IMG/VR virus record: IMGVR_UViG_3300037140_000288
Span: 1 to 33,549 of that record
Origin: a virus
Length of the DNA stretch: 33,549 bases
Strand: one strand, 5' to 3'
Notes under the pieces: generated by a model
What the model was told of the DNA's origin: nothing
The model's database searches: none
What the model saw: the letters and a program-made list of their open reading frames with translations, nothing else
Shown: piece by piece, positions 23,896-30,991 of the stretch
Position numbering within the stretch: the first letter of the stretch is position 1
Layout of the letters: every line of letters starts with the position of its first letter
Program-made: the position numbers and the translations under genes

Positions 23896-24233
23896 ACAGC
23901 CTTAGCTTGTTTTGCCTGCATCGCGGCAAGTCCCGCGTTCTTCGGCTTGCTGGCGGCTATTGCCACCTGCGTCGGGTCGACGGGATTTGGAGCTCCCTGA
24001 GCCACACCCTCAGGTTCGCGCACCAATTCTCTCGTCATGGAGACGTGAACGGAGAATTCTTCTCCTCCACGAGAAACGGTGACGAGTTGCGACTCTACGT
24101 CGTAGTCAATGTCGAACGCGCCCCCGTTCGTGTCCGTCCTATTCGTGAAAAGCGCGGTGTTCAAATTGCCCCAACCCGGCGACTTTCCCGGACGCTTCGT
24201 TGCTTCTTTGAGTGTGACGCTCTTTAGTTTCAT
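23892..24233 (-). CDS. Hypothetical protein preceding terminase (113 aa)
   Basis: ATG 24233 has AAGAGG 6 bases upstream. The N-terminal 75 residues are beta-rich (WGNLNTALFTNRTDTNGGAFDIDYDVESQLVTVSRGGEEFSVHVSMT), suggesting a small beta-sandwich or barrel. The C-terminus is Ala/Lys-rich and helical (IAASKPKNAGLAAMQAKQAKAV). No helix-turn-helix is seen, so it is not an obvious small terminase despite its position. Its stop overlaps the terminase start (GTGA), which would couple their translation. The function is unknown. Confidence 0.6.
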   Translation of the reverse strand: MKLKSVTLKEATKRPGKSPGWGNLNTALFTNRTDTNGGAFDIDYDVESQLVTVSRGGEEFSVHVSMTRELVREPEGVAQGAPNPVDPTQVAIAASKPKNAGLAAMQAKQAKAV

Positions 24234-24236
24234 TTG

Positions 24237-24896
24237 TTACCTCTTTTGACTCCAAATAGCCGTACCATTGCCGTCGCCCCAAGGCCCACCCCGATCGTCC
24301 AAGCACACCAGGCCAGCGTCCGCACAGATTCTTTGAAGCTCAGCACGGTCTCCTGGTGTGTGCCATTCATAAACTGCCCAATCCACGTCAGAGAGGTGCG
24401 GGTAGTTTCCGAAGACCTCGACCTCAACACCCTCCGCGTCGCATTTGATGCCGTTCGCCTTGGGCAGGTCTTTCGGATGCATGACCCTGACGTTGATTCC
24501 GGAACGGCCTCTCGTGTTCCTCGCCCCCCAATCCTCGCCGTTAGAGAGAAAAGCGTCAGGAGATACCGTCACGGCGCAAGGATAGATAACGGCGAACGGC
24601 GCGTTCATTTGAAGATACTCGATGCAGTCCTTCGCCGGTTCAAAACAATGGATGGACGCTGTGGGATATTTCTTCCGAGCCCAAACCGCGTACGCGCCCC
24701 AACCCGCCCCAATGTCGAGTATGGAGTCGCAAAGCACGGGCAAGTCAGAATGATCGTATTCGACCGGTGAAGCTATGACTCTGTCATATCCGCCCGTCAC
24801 GCCCCAGACACCTCTTGAAAGCCCGGCACAAATTCGGCTTGTCTCAGGTGGCGAGTCTGGGATTTGAAAGTCACCGAGCGGTCCTTGAATGATCAT
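24237..24896 (-). CDS. FkbM-type SAM-dependent methyltransferase (219 aa)
   Basis: Motif I SILDIGAGWGAYA (58-70) and HCFEPAKD (83-90) bind S-adenosylmethionine. GIKCDAEGVEVEVF (149-162) corresponds to the K-x-D-x-E-G-x-E signature of FkbM-family O-methyltransferases, and WAVYEWHTP follows in the expected place. ATG 24896 overlaps the previous stop as ATGA; an upstream in-frame TTG (24923) is less likely. FkbM members often methylate sugar hydroxyls. Next to two glycosyltransferase genes, sugar O-methylation of a glycan is the likely role. The substrate is not known, and DNA methylation is unlikely since no DNA-methylase motif (N/D-P-P-Y/F) is present. Confidence 0.8.
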   Translation of the reverse strand: MIIQGPLGDFQIPDSPPETSRICAGLSRGVWGVTGGYDRVIASPVEYDHSDLPVLCDSILDIGAGWGAYAVWARKKYPTASIHCFEPAKDCIEYLQMNAPFAVIYPCAVTVSPDAFLSNGEDWGARNTRGRSGINVRVMHPKDLPKANGIKCDAEGVEVEVFGNYPHLSDVDWAVYEWHTPGDRAELQRICADAGLVCLDDRGGPWGDGNGTAIWSQKR

Positions 24897-25237
24897 TGGT
24901 TGTGAATCCACCAAGCTTGACAATCAATATGAGAACAGTCTTTCACGAACACGTCTTTTTCATTGTGGATGGAGCAAATCTTCGGACGCTCTATCATATT
25001 CACGATCCGCGCTTCGTACGCATCCGACGCATTCTGTTGAAGAAGCGACTGATCCCAAGCCCGGTCTCCTGCCTGAGAAAGCTGGCTTTGAGCTTGGGCC
25101 TGCGCGATGCCGTTCATTTGCGATTGCAAATTCGCATTGATGCTTTGCGACATTTGGCTTTGCAAGGACTGGCTTTGCTGGGCTTGCACGGAGTGAGATT
25201 GCTGCTGGGCGAGCTGGCCTGAAAATCGTCCGTTCAT
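24893..25237 (-). CDS. Gln/Ser-rich small protein with C-terminal Cys/His cluster (114 aa)
   Basis: Residues about 8-60 are almost all Q, S, A and L (QAQQSQSLQSQMSQSINANL), probably a long amphipathic helix. The C-terminal 35 residues carry Cys and His (ICSIHNEKDVFVKDCSHIDC...WWIHNQ) that could bind a metal ion. Both ends overlap neighbours as ATGA, with the GT4 gene upstream and the methyltransferase downstream, so it is part of the modification cassette by position. No known family was recognised. It resembles in composition the Q-rich virion proteins at 8989-10775, but no aligned block is shared. Confidence 0.55.
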   Translation of the reverse strand: MNGRFSGQLAQQQSHSVQAQQSQSLQSQMSQSINANLQSQMNGIAQAQAQSQLSQAGDRAWDQSLLQQNASDAYEARIVNMIERPKICSIHNEKDVFVKDCSHIDCQAWWIHNQ

Positions 25238-26298
25238 GTTCGCATCATCTCCGATAAAATTTTACCCGATTTTGCGTAGGTGAAACTGTTCGCAAAAGCT
25301 CGACCAAGCTCGCTATAACGATGCGCCAACAAAGGCTCAGTGAGCATTGCAATCACGGCGTCCCGGAACTCTGGCAGTCGTTCGTGTACCGGTGCTGGGG
25401 TGAGGAGCACGTTCCCTCGATAGACTGACTCTAAAGCGTCCGCTGGTGCAAGTACGACTGGCATTCCAATTTTGAGGCATTCCATGATGCTGGCGCTGAA
25501 CGTCTCACTTGGCGCCAACATAGAACATGGAAACGCGAAAACAGACGCTTCGGAAAGCTTCTTTTCCAATTCGAGTCTTGGCAGGTGATGAGAGCTTGTC
25601 ACGCCACCCGCGCCGATCGCGTAGGCCATATACTCTCGAATCCATTTAGCGCGTTTCGCCCATTCGGAGTTCTCATTTCCACGTTGCGCAAGAACTCCAT
25701 TGCACCAACTTTCCCAATCGGAGACAACGTCGAGCGTTGCATGCGGCACAGCTCTTTTGATTTCTGGCCAGATTTTCAGGAGTAAATGAAGACCTCGGTC
25801 ACAACTCGTGTGATAAATGACTCTTCCTGCAATTGGATTCCAATTAACTGAAGAAGGATTAATTGCATTCGGCAAGACACGCCAATCGGACCAAGGCGCG
25901 TACCAAGCCTTCATCGTTTCAAGGCTAGCCTGTGATGGAGTCGTGTTTATGTCTATGTGTTGCCAAGGCGCCGTCGTGTGGTACGTGTGATGGCTTGCTA
26001 TGCGTAAACAGCCCGAATACTTTTGGAGCGGATAAGCGTAGTAACAGCACCAAACGACTTGCGGTTTTCCGTACCACTCCAACTCGTCAATCGGATAGTA
26101 TTCAATTCCGAGCTGTTTCGACGCCTTCGTGAACGTCGAAAAAGCGCGGACTTTGTGGCCGTTAATTGCAAGCTCCTTCACGAGCGACAAGAAGGCAGTG
26201 CGACAACCGCCTCCCGCATTATCAGAAAACCCTTCGTCCGGGTTCATTTTGACCCCGCCAGAAGCTTCTGTCGTCAAAATTGCGTGTACTAAGCTCAT
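25234..26298 (-). CDS. GT4-type (GT-B fold) glycosyltransferase (354 aa)
   Basis: The C-terminal half shows the nucleotide-sugar site typical of GT4: YHTSCDRGLHLLLKIWPEIKRAVPHATLDVV (162-192), a hydrophobic strand ASVFAFPCS, then PSETFSASIMECLKIGMPVVL with the paired glutamates E265 and E273 (E-x7-E). The N-terminal half has a degenerate acceptor domain with GGG...KELAINGHKVRAFS. No membrane segment or signal peptide is present, so it acts in the host cytoplasm. It overlaps the Q-rich protein by ATGA. The domain closely parallels the C-terminal domain of the 750-aa fusion encoded upstream (both have the x-S-x-DRGL...WPE element), so the two may share ancestry. Donor and acceptor are unknown. 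Confidence 0.85.
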   Translation of the reverse strand: MSLVHAILTTEASGGVKMNPDEGFSDNAGGGCRTAFLSLVKELAINGHKVRAFSTFTKASKQLGIEYYPIDELEWYGKPQVVWCCYYAYPLQKYSGCLRIASHHTYHTTAPWQHIDINTTPSQASLETMKAWYAPWSDWRVLPNAINPSSVNWNPIAGRVIYHTSCDRGLHLLLKIWPEIKRAVPHATLDVVSDWESWCNGVLAQRGNENSEWAKRAKWIREYMAYAIGAGGVTSSHHLPRLELEKKLSEASVFAFPCSMLAPSETFSASIMECLKIGMPVVLAPADALESVYRGNVLLTPAPVHERLPEFRDAVIAMLTEPLLAHRYSELGRAFANSFTYAKSGKILSEMMRT

Positions 26299-26405
26299 GA
26301 TGAGTAGGATCTCAGTGCCCGTCGTGATATGATGCCGGAAGAGATCTCCGGATGCCTGGTAGCAGCCGTAGTAGGGGCCATGAAACAGAAGCGGCGGGCA
26401 TTTTC
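26299..26405. other. 107-base gap in the modification cassette
   Basis: The gap contains a GCGGGC / GCCCGC inverted repeat at its upstream edge, spanning the stop of the 62-aa gene, and a short CCGGA / TCCGG repeat. A 28-codon frame (26295-26381) ends in an ATGA overlap with the GT4 start, but it is too short to support as a gene. Confidence 0.3.
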
Positions 26406-26594
26406 TCAGAAGCCCGCGTTTGTTCGCATGCGGTCAGGAACGTCGTTTATCTGATCGTGAATGGCCTTCAAGACGTTGTCCGACACTTGCATCAGCGTGT
26501 TTGTGAGCTTTTCTGTCAAAATGTCGGAAGCTTGCATGTTTCCAATTAACCTGATGGCCAAACTTCTTGCGATTGTTGTTCTATCGAAGCTCAT
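26406..26594 (-). CDS. Small helical hypothetical protein (62 aa)
   Basis: The ATG overlaps the stop of the 750-aa glycosyltransferase (ATGA), which supports it as a true gene. The product (MSFDRTTIARSLAIRLIGNMQASDILTEKL...) is predicted to be mostly alpha-helical and amphipathic, with no membrane span or motif. It lies between the two glycosyltransferase genes and may be an accessory to one of them. The function is unknown. Confidence 0.5.
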   Translation of the reverse strand: MSFDRTTIARSLAIRLIGNMQASDILTEKLTNTLMQVSDNVLKAIHDQINDVPDRMRTNAGF

Positions 26595-28840
26595 GGTGTG
26601 AACATCCTTTGAAAATCTAACGCTACGCCGTCCCAGCTGAAATTCTCTTTCGCGTACAATTGGAGCGCCTCTCGGTCACCGAGTGTCTCAGGAGCTAGCA
26701 TGGCCGCTACAATTGATTCTTGAAAATCGGGCCAGTAAGTTTCACTGTCCGGGTCGAGAAGGATTCCGCGTTCACCAACGGTTTCTTTCAAGGCGGCCAG
26801 GTCCGATGTAACGATCCGAAGGCCCCCAGCATGAGCCTCCATAGCAGTGATACAGCTAGTCTCACCAAACCAGGTCGGGTAACACCAAACTCCGGCTTGC
26901 AAGAACTCCGTGGCGAGTTCATTTTGCGGGATTCGACCTCGCCATACGACGCCCCTATCAGCAAACGCGGCGAGAAGCCTTTGGAGCCGGTCTATTTGCT
27001 CACGAGCTGCCGCGTTACCGGCAAGGGCCTCGGCATTGTTGAACCCGTAATAGACGTGGAGCTGAGCGTCAGGAACTCGGGCCCGGACCTCCGGCCACAT
27101 GAGAATCGCTTGTTCAAGACCCCGGTCGGGGCTAGAGGAGAAGACCGCGCGATGCGGGTGACGAAGCATAACGAGTCCACCTACGCTCGGAACATGTTCC
27201 CAGCGAGCCAAATCAATGCCATTTCGCGTCTTTTGTACTTGGCTGAGCTTCAAGTACGGGTACTGCTTCAAGAAAAGCGTTCTGTGCCAATTGCTCAAAC
27301 ACAAGACTTTGTCGTAGCGCTTCGCTCTCTCGGGATTGAGCGCCGGAAGCGACGTGTCGTGAGCCCAGAGCAAGCGTTTGGACGCTCTTATTTGATTTGC
27401 GGGATCCGCCGCCTCCGGTCGCCTAGAGGAAATAACAACATCGCAATCAATATTCTTGAACCGCTTGTAATGGAAATACTCGACGCCGTCGAAAACGCCT
27501 TCGAAGCCCGGCCCACAGTGAGCATAGACTCTTACGCGATGACCGAGTTTTCTCAATCCGAGAGCGACTTTAGCGCAGGCCGTTTCCGAGCCGCCAATTC
27601 CGACGTTATCGACGCTGGAAGCATTCCAATCCTCTAAGCCCTGGCCCGCGAAGAAAACAATCTCTTGCTGTCCAACGCTTTGAACGCGGGGCGGCTCAAT
27701 TGGTACAGCTGGTTTTGGAATTAATTTATTTTCATAAGCTTGGAGATTCGCCTTGAAACTCGCGTCGTCCGGAAAAATCCGAAGAGCTTCCTTGCACGAC
27801 GTAATTGCATCCTTTACGCGACCGACCTTGTTTAGAGCGACATTGTAGAACCGGTGAATTTCGAAGTCACGTTCGTACGGACGATTGAAGATTCCGGCTT
27901 GACGCGGCAGGCCGAAGCCTATGTCGCAAAAATGGACACACTTCGCGTACCAGCGCTGGTCGCCCGTCTTTTGCGCTCGGAGAAAGCAGACCTTTCCAAC
28001 GACAAAATAGGCCTGGTCCAGGTCGTGACGCAGAAGAATGGCCTTCCAGGCCCAGGACAGGGCATCGTCGTATCTTTTGACGATTTGGCAGGTTTCGGCC
28101 GCTATGATGCACGCCTCCCAACGTTCGTCATCCCATGTCGACCGCTCCACGTAACGCGTCAGGAACTCTAGAGCGTCATCAACAAATCCAGCGTCTCGAA
28201 GTTCCTTGCCCAGGTAGAAAAGAAGGCGTGGATTTTTGTCACCTTCTTCTTCGTACTGAGCTCTCAAAATGCGCAGGTTCCTTCCAGCTTCGTCCTGTTT
28301 GCCATGCCTGTGGTGGACGAGCTTTGTGATTTGCTCAGTTTCCATATGCCACGGCCCGTGAGGAACGCACACTTCATGGCACCAACCAGTCCAAGAAAAC
28401 TGACCACCAATGAAAAGTCGCTCTCTTTCCTGCTGCATGAGGACGCGGCCATCCTCGTCGATCGCATAGTCGTATTTCATCTTCACGACGACCGGAGTGT
28501 CTTGATGTTTAATTTTGAGCATCTCTATCAAGGAAGAGAGACGCTGGCCGTCGACTAGCTCATCATCACCATCTACCCAAAGGACGTTCGGTTGCGTGGC
28601 CAGTCGAAAAGAGCGATTTCTTGCAACGTCAAATCTGAGGATCCGGTCGTACTCGTCATTGCACCCGGTGAAAACTTCGAACTTATCCGCGTACCGTCTT
28701 GCAATTTCAGGGGTGTCGTCAGTGCTTCCAGTGTCGACGATGCAAATCTCTTGAACGTGAGGACGAATGGACTGCAAGCACGCTTCGAGTTGAAGCGTCT
28801 CATTCCGGACTATCATGCAGGCGGAAATTGCGGCGGCCAT
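26591..28840 (-). CDS. Bifunctional glycosyltransferase: GT2 + TPR + GT4 fusion (about 749 aa)
   Basis: Residues 1-190 are a GT2 (GT-A fold) domain: SACMIVRNETLQLEACLQSI, EICIVDTGSTDDTPEIA and WVDGDDE with the DxD metal site near residue 91. Residues about 200-375 are tetratricopeptide-like helical repeats (LLFYLGKELRDAGFVDDALEF, RFYNVALNKVGRVKDAITSC, EALRIFPDDASFKANL). Residues about 400-750 are a GT4 (GT-B fold) domain with GIGGSETACAKVALGLRKLGHRV, SSSPDRGLEQAILMWPEVRA, and CYPTWFGETSCITAMEAHAGG. Such GT2-TPR proteins are known to build or transfer glycans, and TPRs often bind protein acceptors. The ATG at 28840 is used; a GTG one codon upstream is an alternative. Catalysis of two sugar additions is inferred. 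Confidence 0.85.
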   Translation of the reverse strand: MAAAISACMIVRNETLQLEACLQSIRPHVQEICIVDTGSTDDTPEIARRYADKFEVFTGCNDEYDRILRFDVARNRSFRLATQPNVLWVDGDDELVDGQRLSSLIEMLKIKHQDTPVVVKMKYDYAIDEDGRVLMQQERERLFIGGQFSWTGWCHEVCVPHGPWHMETEQITKLVHHRHGKQDEAGRNLRILRAQYEEEGDKNPRLLFYLGKELRDAGFVDDALEFLTRYVERSTWDDERWEACIIAAETCQIVKRYDDALSWAWKAILLRHDLDQAYFVVGKVCFLRAQKTGDQRWYAKCVHFCDIGFGLPRQAGIFNRPYERDFEIHRFYNVALNKVGRVKDAITSCKEALRIFPDDASFKANLQAYENKLIPKPAVPIEPPRVQSVGQQEIVFFAGQGLEDWNASSVDNVGIGGSETACAKVALGLRKLGHRVRVYAHCGPGFEGVFDGVEYFHYKRFKNIDCDVVISSRRPEAADPANQIRASKRLLWAHDTSLPALNPERAKRYDKVLCLSNWHRTLFLKQYPYLKLSQVQKTRNGIDLARWEHVPSVGGLVMLRHPHRAVFSSSPDRGLEQAILMWPEVRARVPDAQLHVYYGFNNAEALAGNAAAREQIDRLQRLLAAFADRGVVWRGRIPQNELATEFLQAGVWCYPTWFGETSCITAMEAHAGGLRIVTSDLAALKETVGERGILLDPDSETYWPDFQESIVAAMLAPETLGDREALQLYAKENFSWDGVALDFQRMFTP

Positions 28841-28855
28841 CACGTATGTCCGATC

Positions 28856-29122
28856 ATGGCGCTAGATCTAGCGAGCGGGCATAACTGGGAGCCGCGTGAT
28901 AACGGCGACGGCGAGCGATGCACAGAATGCGGGCTCTCAAAAGTGAATAAAGCGGGTGCAATGAAAATCCGTAGGAATGCTATGCATATCAATTGGCAAA
29001 AGATCCAAATAGACCTCTTTTTTATTGGTGTAGAAGGACATGAATGGAAGGTCACTTCCAGTTTTGTGATGCACTGCTCCAAAATGCAGGAATATGTAGT
29101 GCAATCAATCATGGAGTCTTAG
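28856..29122 (+). CDS. Small Cys-pair (zinc-finger-like) protein on the plus strand (88 aa)
   Basis: The frame reads MALDLASGHNWEPRDNGDGERCTECGLSKV: His9 with C22-x2-C25 gives a ribbon-like half site, and H73/C74 (VMHCSK) could complete it. The rest has alternating strands (WQKIQIDLFFIGVEGHEWKVTSSF). The frame continues upstream, but residues before Met 28856 are antisense to the glycosyltransferase gene. It begins 15 bases from the GT2 start and its stop abuts the stop of the GNAT gene with no gap. This is the same insertion geometry as the HNH genes, though no HNH motif is present. The function is unknown. Confidence 0.5.
   Translation: MALDLASGHNWEPRDNGDGERCTECGLSKVNKAGAMKIRRNAMHINWQKIQIDLFFIGVEGHEWKVTSSFVMHCSKMQEYVVQSIMES
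28860..28873. promoter_or_regulatory. 14-bp perfect palindrome at the divergent GT2 / Cys-protein start
   Basis: CGCTAGATCTAGCG is a perfect 14-base palindrome lying 19 bases upstream of the glycosyltransferase start and at codons 2-6 of the plus-strand ORF. Its position between two divergent starts suits an operator, but it may be a chance or coding palindrome. No promoter elements were identified beside it. Confidence 0.3.
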
Positions 29123-29569
29123 CTACCACGCTCTGTACGGATTGAAGGACCAGTTGTCCGGGATTTTTGGAGTCAATTCCTCGAACACGGGCTTGTACGG
29201 GTACTCGCAATCTTTGTGGATGAAATCGTGAAGAAGAGCTTTTGCGATGCCCATCTTCCTCGCTGATTTCTTCACGTACACGTAATGAATTACGTTCGAC
29301 GATAAGTCGACCACGGTCCAGCCGAAAATTGCGTCCTGTTCGTCAGGCACTACGGCTACGAGCGTTACAATTGTTGTTTTTGCTAAAATGTCGCGGATGA
29401 CGCGCTTCTGTTCTCTCATGTAGCAGCGGCCCGCGGAACGGGCTCTCTCGCTGTTCTTGTCCGATTCTATCCAACTGTCTACGATCAAACTGTGATCGAG
29501 CGGATAACCGGGCCTGATGAGAAAAACCGGATTCGCAGGACCAATTTCTTCAGTGCTCGGTGTGGTCAT
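29123..29569 (-). CDS. GNAT-family N-acetyltransferase-like protein (148 aa)
   Basis: The segment VIHYVYVKKSARKMGIAKALLHDFI (93-117) matches GNAT motif A, with the acetyl-CoA pyrophosphate loop R/Q-x-x-G-x-A as R104-K-M-G-I-A. The strand IVTLVAVVPDEQDAIFGWTVVD upstream and an N-terminal helix region complete the fold. ATG 29569 is preferred to an in-frame TTG (29593). The start overlaps the previous gene's stop by 20 bases. The acceptor may be a protein amine, an amino sugar or a small molecule. Location between the candidate small terminase and the glycosyltransferases links it by position to glycan or virion modification, but GNAT genes near terminases also occur without such neighbours. 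Confidence 0.75.
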   Translation of the reverse strand: MTTPSTEEIGPANPVFLIRPGYPLDHSLIVDSWIESDKNSERARSAGRCYMREQKRVIRDILAKTTIVTLVAVVPDEQDAIFGWTVVDLSSNVIHYVYVKKSARKMGIAKALLHDFIHKDCEYPYKPVFEELTPKIPDNWSFNPYRAW

Positions 29570-29999
29570 CAGCTTTAGCACTAAGTTGTGCAACGAGTTC
29601 GACCGTACGCTTTGTTAGTTCATCGTCTGTCAATTGTTCCAATTGCTGATGAACGTCAATTTGCTGCGGGCTCATGACACCCCACAACTCCGCTTGCGTC
29701 CTGAGCGTATTTGCTACGACGCCCCACTTTCTGTCCTTGCTCGCTTCGCGTACGACAGTTTGGAGTGCGGAACTTATACACGCTCGGATTCCTTCTTTAT
29801 CTGTAGAAATCAAGCGCCTTAGAGTGCGGGACGCTTCCTGAGACAGTTGCTCCATCTGATTCTCAGTCGTTTTCCATTCGACCTGAAGCTCACGATTTCG
29901 ACTCGGAGTCCAGATGCCCTTTTCCATTTCCTGGATTATCACGTCCAGATGGATTTCCCGTGAGGACCTTTGTCCGTTCCTTGGTTTTCGGTGTGTCAT
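29550..29999 (-). CDS. Candidate terminase small subunit (149 aa)
   Basis: The product is almost wholly alpha-helical and charged. After a basic N-terminus (MTHRKPRNGQRSSREIHLDVII) comes EWKTTENQMEQLSQEASRTLRRLISTDKEGIRACISSALQTVVREASKDRKWGVVANTLRTQAELWGVMSPQQIDV, then LTDDELTKRTVELVAQL. The A...AELWG...P-x-x-x-D/E-V and L-T/S-D-D/E-E-L pattern near the C-terminus is frequent in small terminase-like phage proteins. These form a ring that recognises the packaging site. The first 110 bases overlap the upstream HTH gene in another frame; an internal start at MEKGIWTP would shorten but not remove the overlap. The identification is by pattern, and the large subunit lies 5.7 kb downstream. Confidence 0.5.
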   Translation of the reverse strand: MTHRKPRNGQRSSREIHLDVIIQEMEKGIWTPSRNRELQVEWKTTENQMEQLSQEASRTLRRLISTDKEGIRACISSALQTVVREASKDRKWGVVANTLRTQAELWGVMSPQQIDVHQQLEQLTDDELTKRTVELVAQLSAKADDHTEH

Positions 30000-30573
30000 T
30001 TGGAATTTTCCCGTTTATTCTGTACACCATCTGTTCGGGTGGGCGTACAATCTCTACTCTTCTGGCGTACAAAGCTTTGAATGCTTCTGAGTAGAAATGC
30101 GGACCTTGGTGCGACGGAATGTGCGCATCCTTGCAAGATGCAAGTTCCTCAATTATCTGCATGAGTTTCTCAGTGACGACTTTATATGCGTCCATGCCGT
30201 AAAGCCGGATTGCGATCTCTTTGAGGCTAAAATTCCTAACGAACAGAACGACGAGTTGGTAGTCCTTCTCCGTCGCGAAGTGGCACCGAATCACGTCGTG
30301 CATGGAAGTGAGCCTGATCTGCGGAAGCTCTCGCAAGACTTCAATCTTCCGGTGAAGCTGCTTCAAGCGACCGCAAACGTTCGGTTGAGAGCAGTTCATC
30401 TCCTCCGCAATCTTTTGCGCCGTGAAACCAAGACACCTACGACGGGCCATCCAGACTTCAACCGGTGAGAGCCTATCCTCGAAGAACTCTAACTCTTCTT
30501 CGTTGAAAGTGTAGAGAATCAGGCGCGTTGGGCTTGGCTTCGGAACACGAATTTTTATCTTTGTGTCGTTCAT
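29890..30573 (-). CDS. HTH (sigma region 4-like) DNA-binding protein (227 aa)
   Basis: Residues about 36-78 (LSPVEVWMARRRCLGFTAQKIAEEMNCSQPNVCGRLKQLHRKI) match a sigma-70 region 4/LuxR-type helix-turn-helix. A second helical repeat at about 105-130 (FVRNFSLKEIAIRLYGMDAYKV) looks like a degenerate HTH. The C-terminus is hydrophilic, ending GNGKGHLDSESKS. ATG 30573 is chosen because residues upstream in this frame are simply the complement frame of the preceding gene. The gene overlaps the candidate small terminase by 110 bases. It could be a late-gene regulator at the head of the minus operon, or it could itself be the packaging-site recognition protein. Confidence 0.6.
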   Translation of the reverse strand: MNDTKIKIRVPKPSPTRLILYTFNEEELEFFEDRLSPVEVWMARRRCLGFTAQKIAEEMNCSQPNVCGRLKQLHRKIEVLRELPQIRLTSMHDVIRCHFATEKDYQLVVLFVRNFSLKEIAIRLYGMDAYKVVTEKLMQIIEELASCKDAHIPSHQGPHFYSEAFKALYARRVEIVRPPEQMVYRINGKIPNDTPKTKERTKVLTGNPSGRDNPGNGKGHLDSESKS

Positions 30574-30607
30574 GCGGGCTCGCTGATTTTGAGTATCGAG
30601 AATCAGC

Positions 30608-30991
30608 CTACTTTTTGGTGGCGAGCTTGTAATGACCGAACTTTGGCCTGACGAGCACGCCATCGGCGACGCCCCGGCTACAAGCGCACAGCACCGAGTT
30701 TCGGGAGACTCCGGGGACGCATTTTGCGAGTGTTTGGACATGGACCAATGTCTCCGGGTTTTTCTTGAACCAATCGATAACCTTTTGCATGCCGCCATGG
30801 TGCTTGTAATTGAACTTTGGCTTCTCGTAAGTCTTACTTATCCCTTCGGGAGTCGACTTTGGTGAAGCCTCTACACCAATCAAGTTCTGGATGACTTGAA
30901 GTTTGGCGACTGGATCGTTATCCAAGTCCAAAAGAGTGAGGGCGTGGTTGAACAGCTTGAAGGCAAACTCTTTGTGTTCCATAACGTACAT
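30608..30991 (-). CDS. Winged-helix-like hypothetical protein (127 aa)
   Basis: The N-terminal part (YVMEHKEFAFKLFNHALTLLDLDNDPVAKLQVIQNLIG) is helical, with a basic linker GGISKTYEKPKFNYKHHGG-like in the middle. The C-terminal 60 residues (MQKVIDWFKKNPETLVHVQTLAKCVPGVSRNSVLCACSRGVADGVLVRP...YKLA) follow a winged-helix pattern: helix, then H/V-T-x-x-L-A-x-x-x-x-x-x-x-x-S-V/I, then a wing with G-x-x-x-K. ATG 30991 is the first good start; ATG 30982 is an alternative. Neither has a strong ribosome site. As the first gene of the minus block beside a divergent intergenic region, an autoregulatory role is plausible but unproven. Confidence 0.5.
   Translation of the reverse strand: MYVMEHKEFAFKLFNHALTLLDLDNDPVAKLQVIQNLIGVEASPKSTPEGISKTYEKPKFNYKHHGGMQKVIDWFKKNPETLVHVQTLAKCVPGVSRNSVLCACSRGVADGVLVRPKFGHYKLATKK

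Noticed and set aside
26720-27637. Plus-strand 305-codon frame opposite the GT2-TPR-GT4 gene
   Set aside because: It is antisense to conserved GT4 motifs, with no recognisable domain or ribosome site.
28592-28855. Upstream extension of the 88-aa Cys-pair ORF into the glycosyltransferase gene
   Set aside because: These codons are antisense to the conserved GT2 N-terminus; ATG 28856 just outside it is the simpler start.
30574-30798. N-terminal extension of the HTH protein to 302 residues
   Set aside because: The extra residues lie in another frame of the winged-helix gene (30608-30991) and look like shadow sequence.
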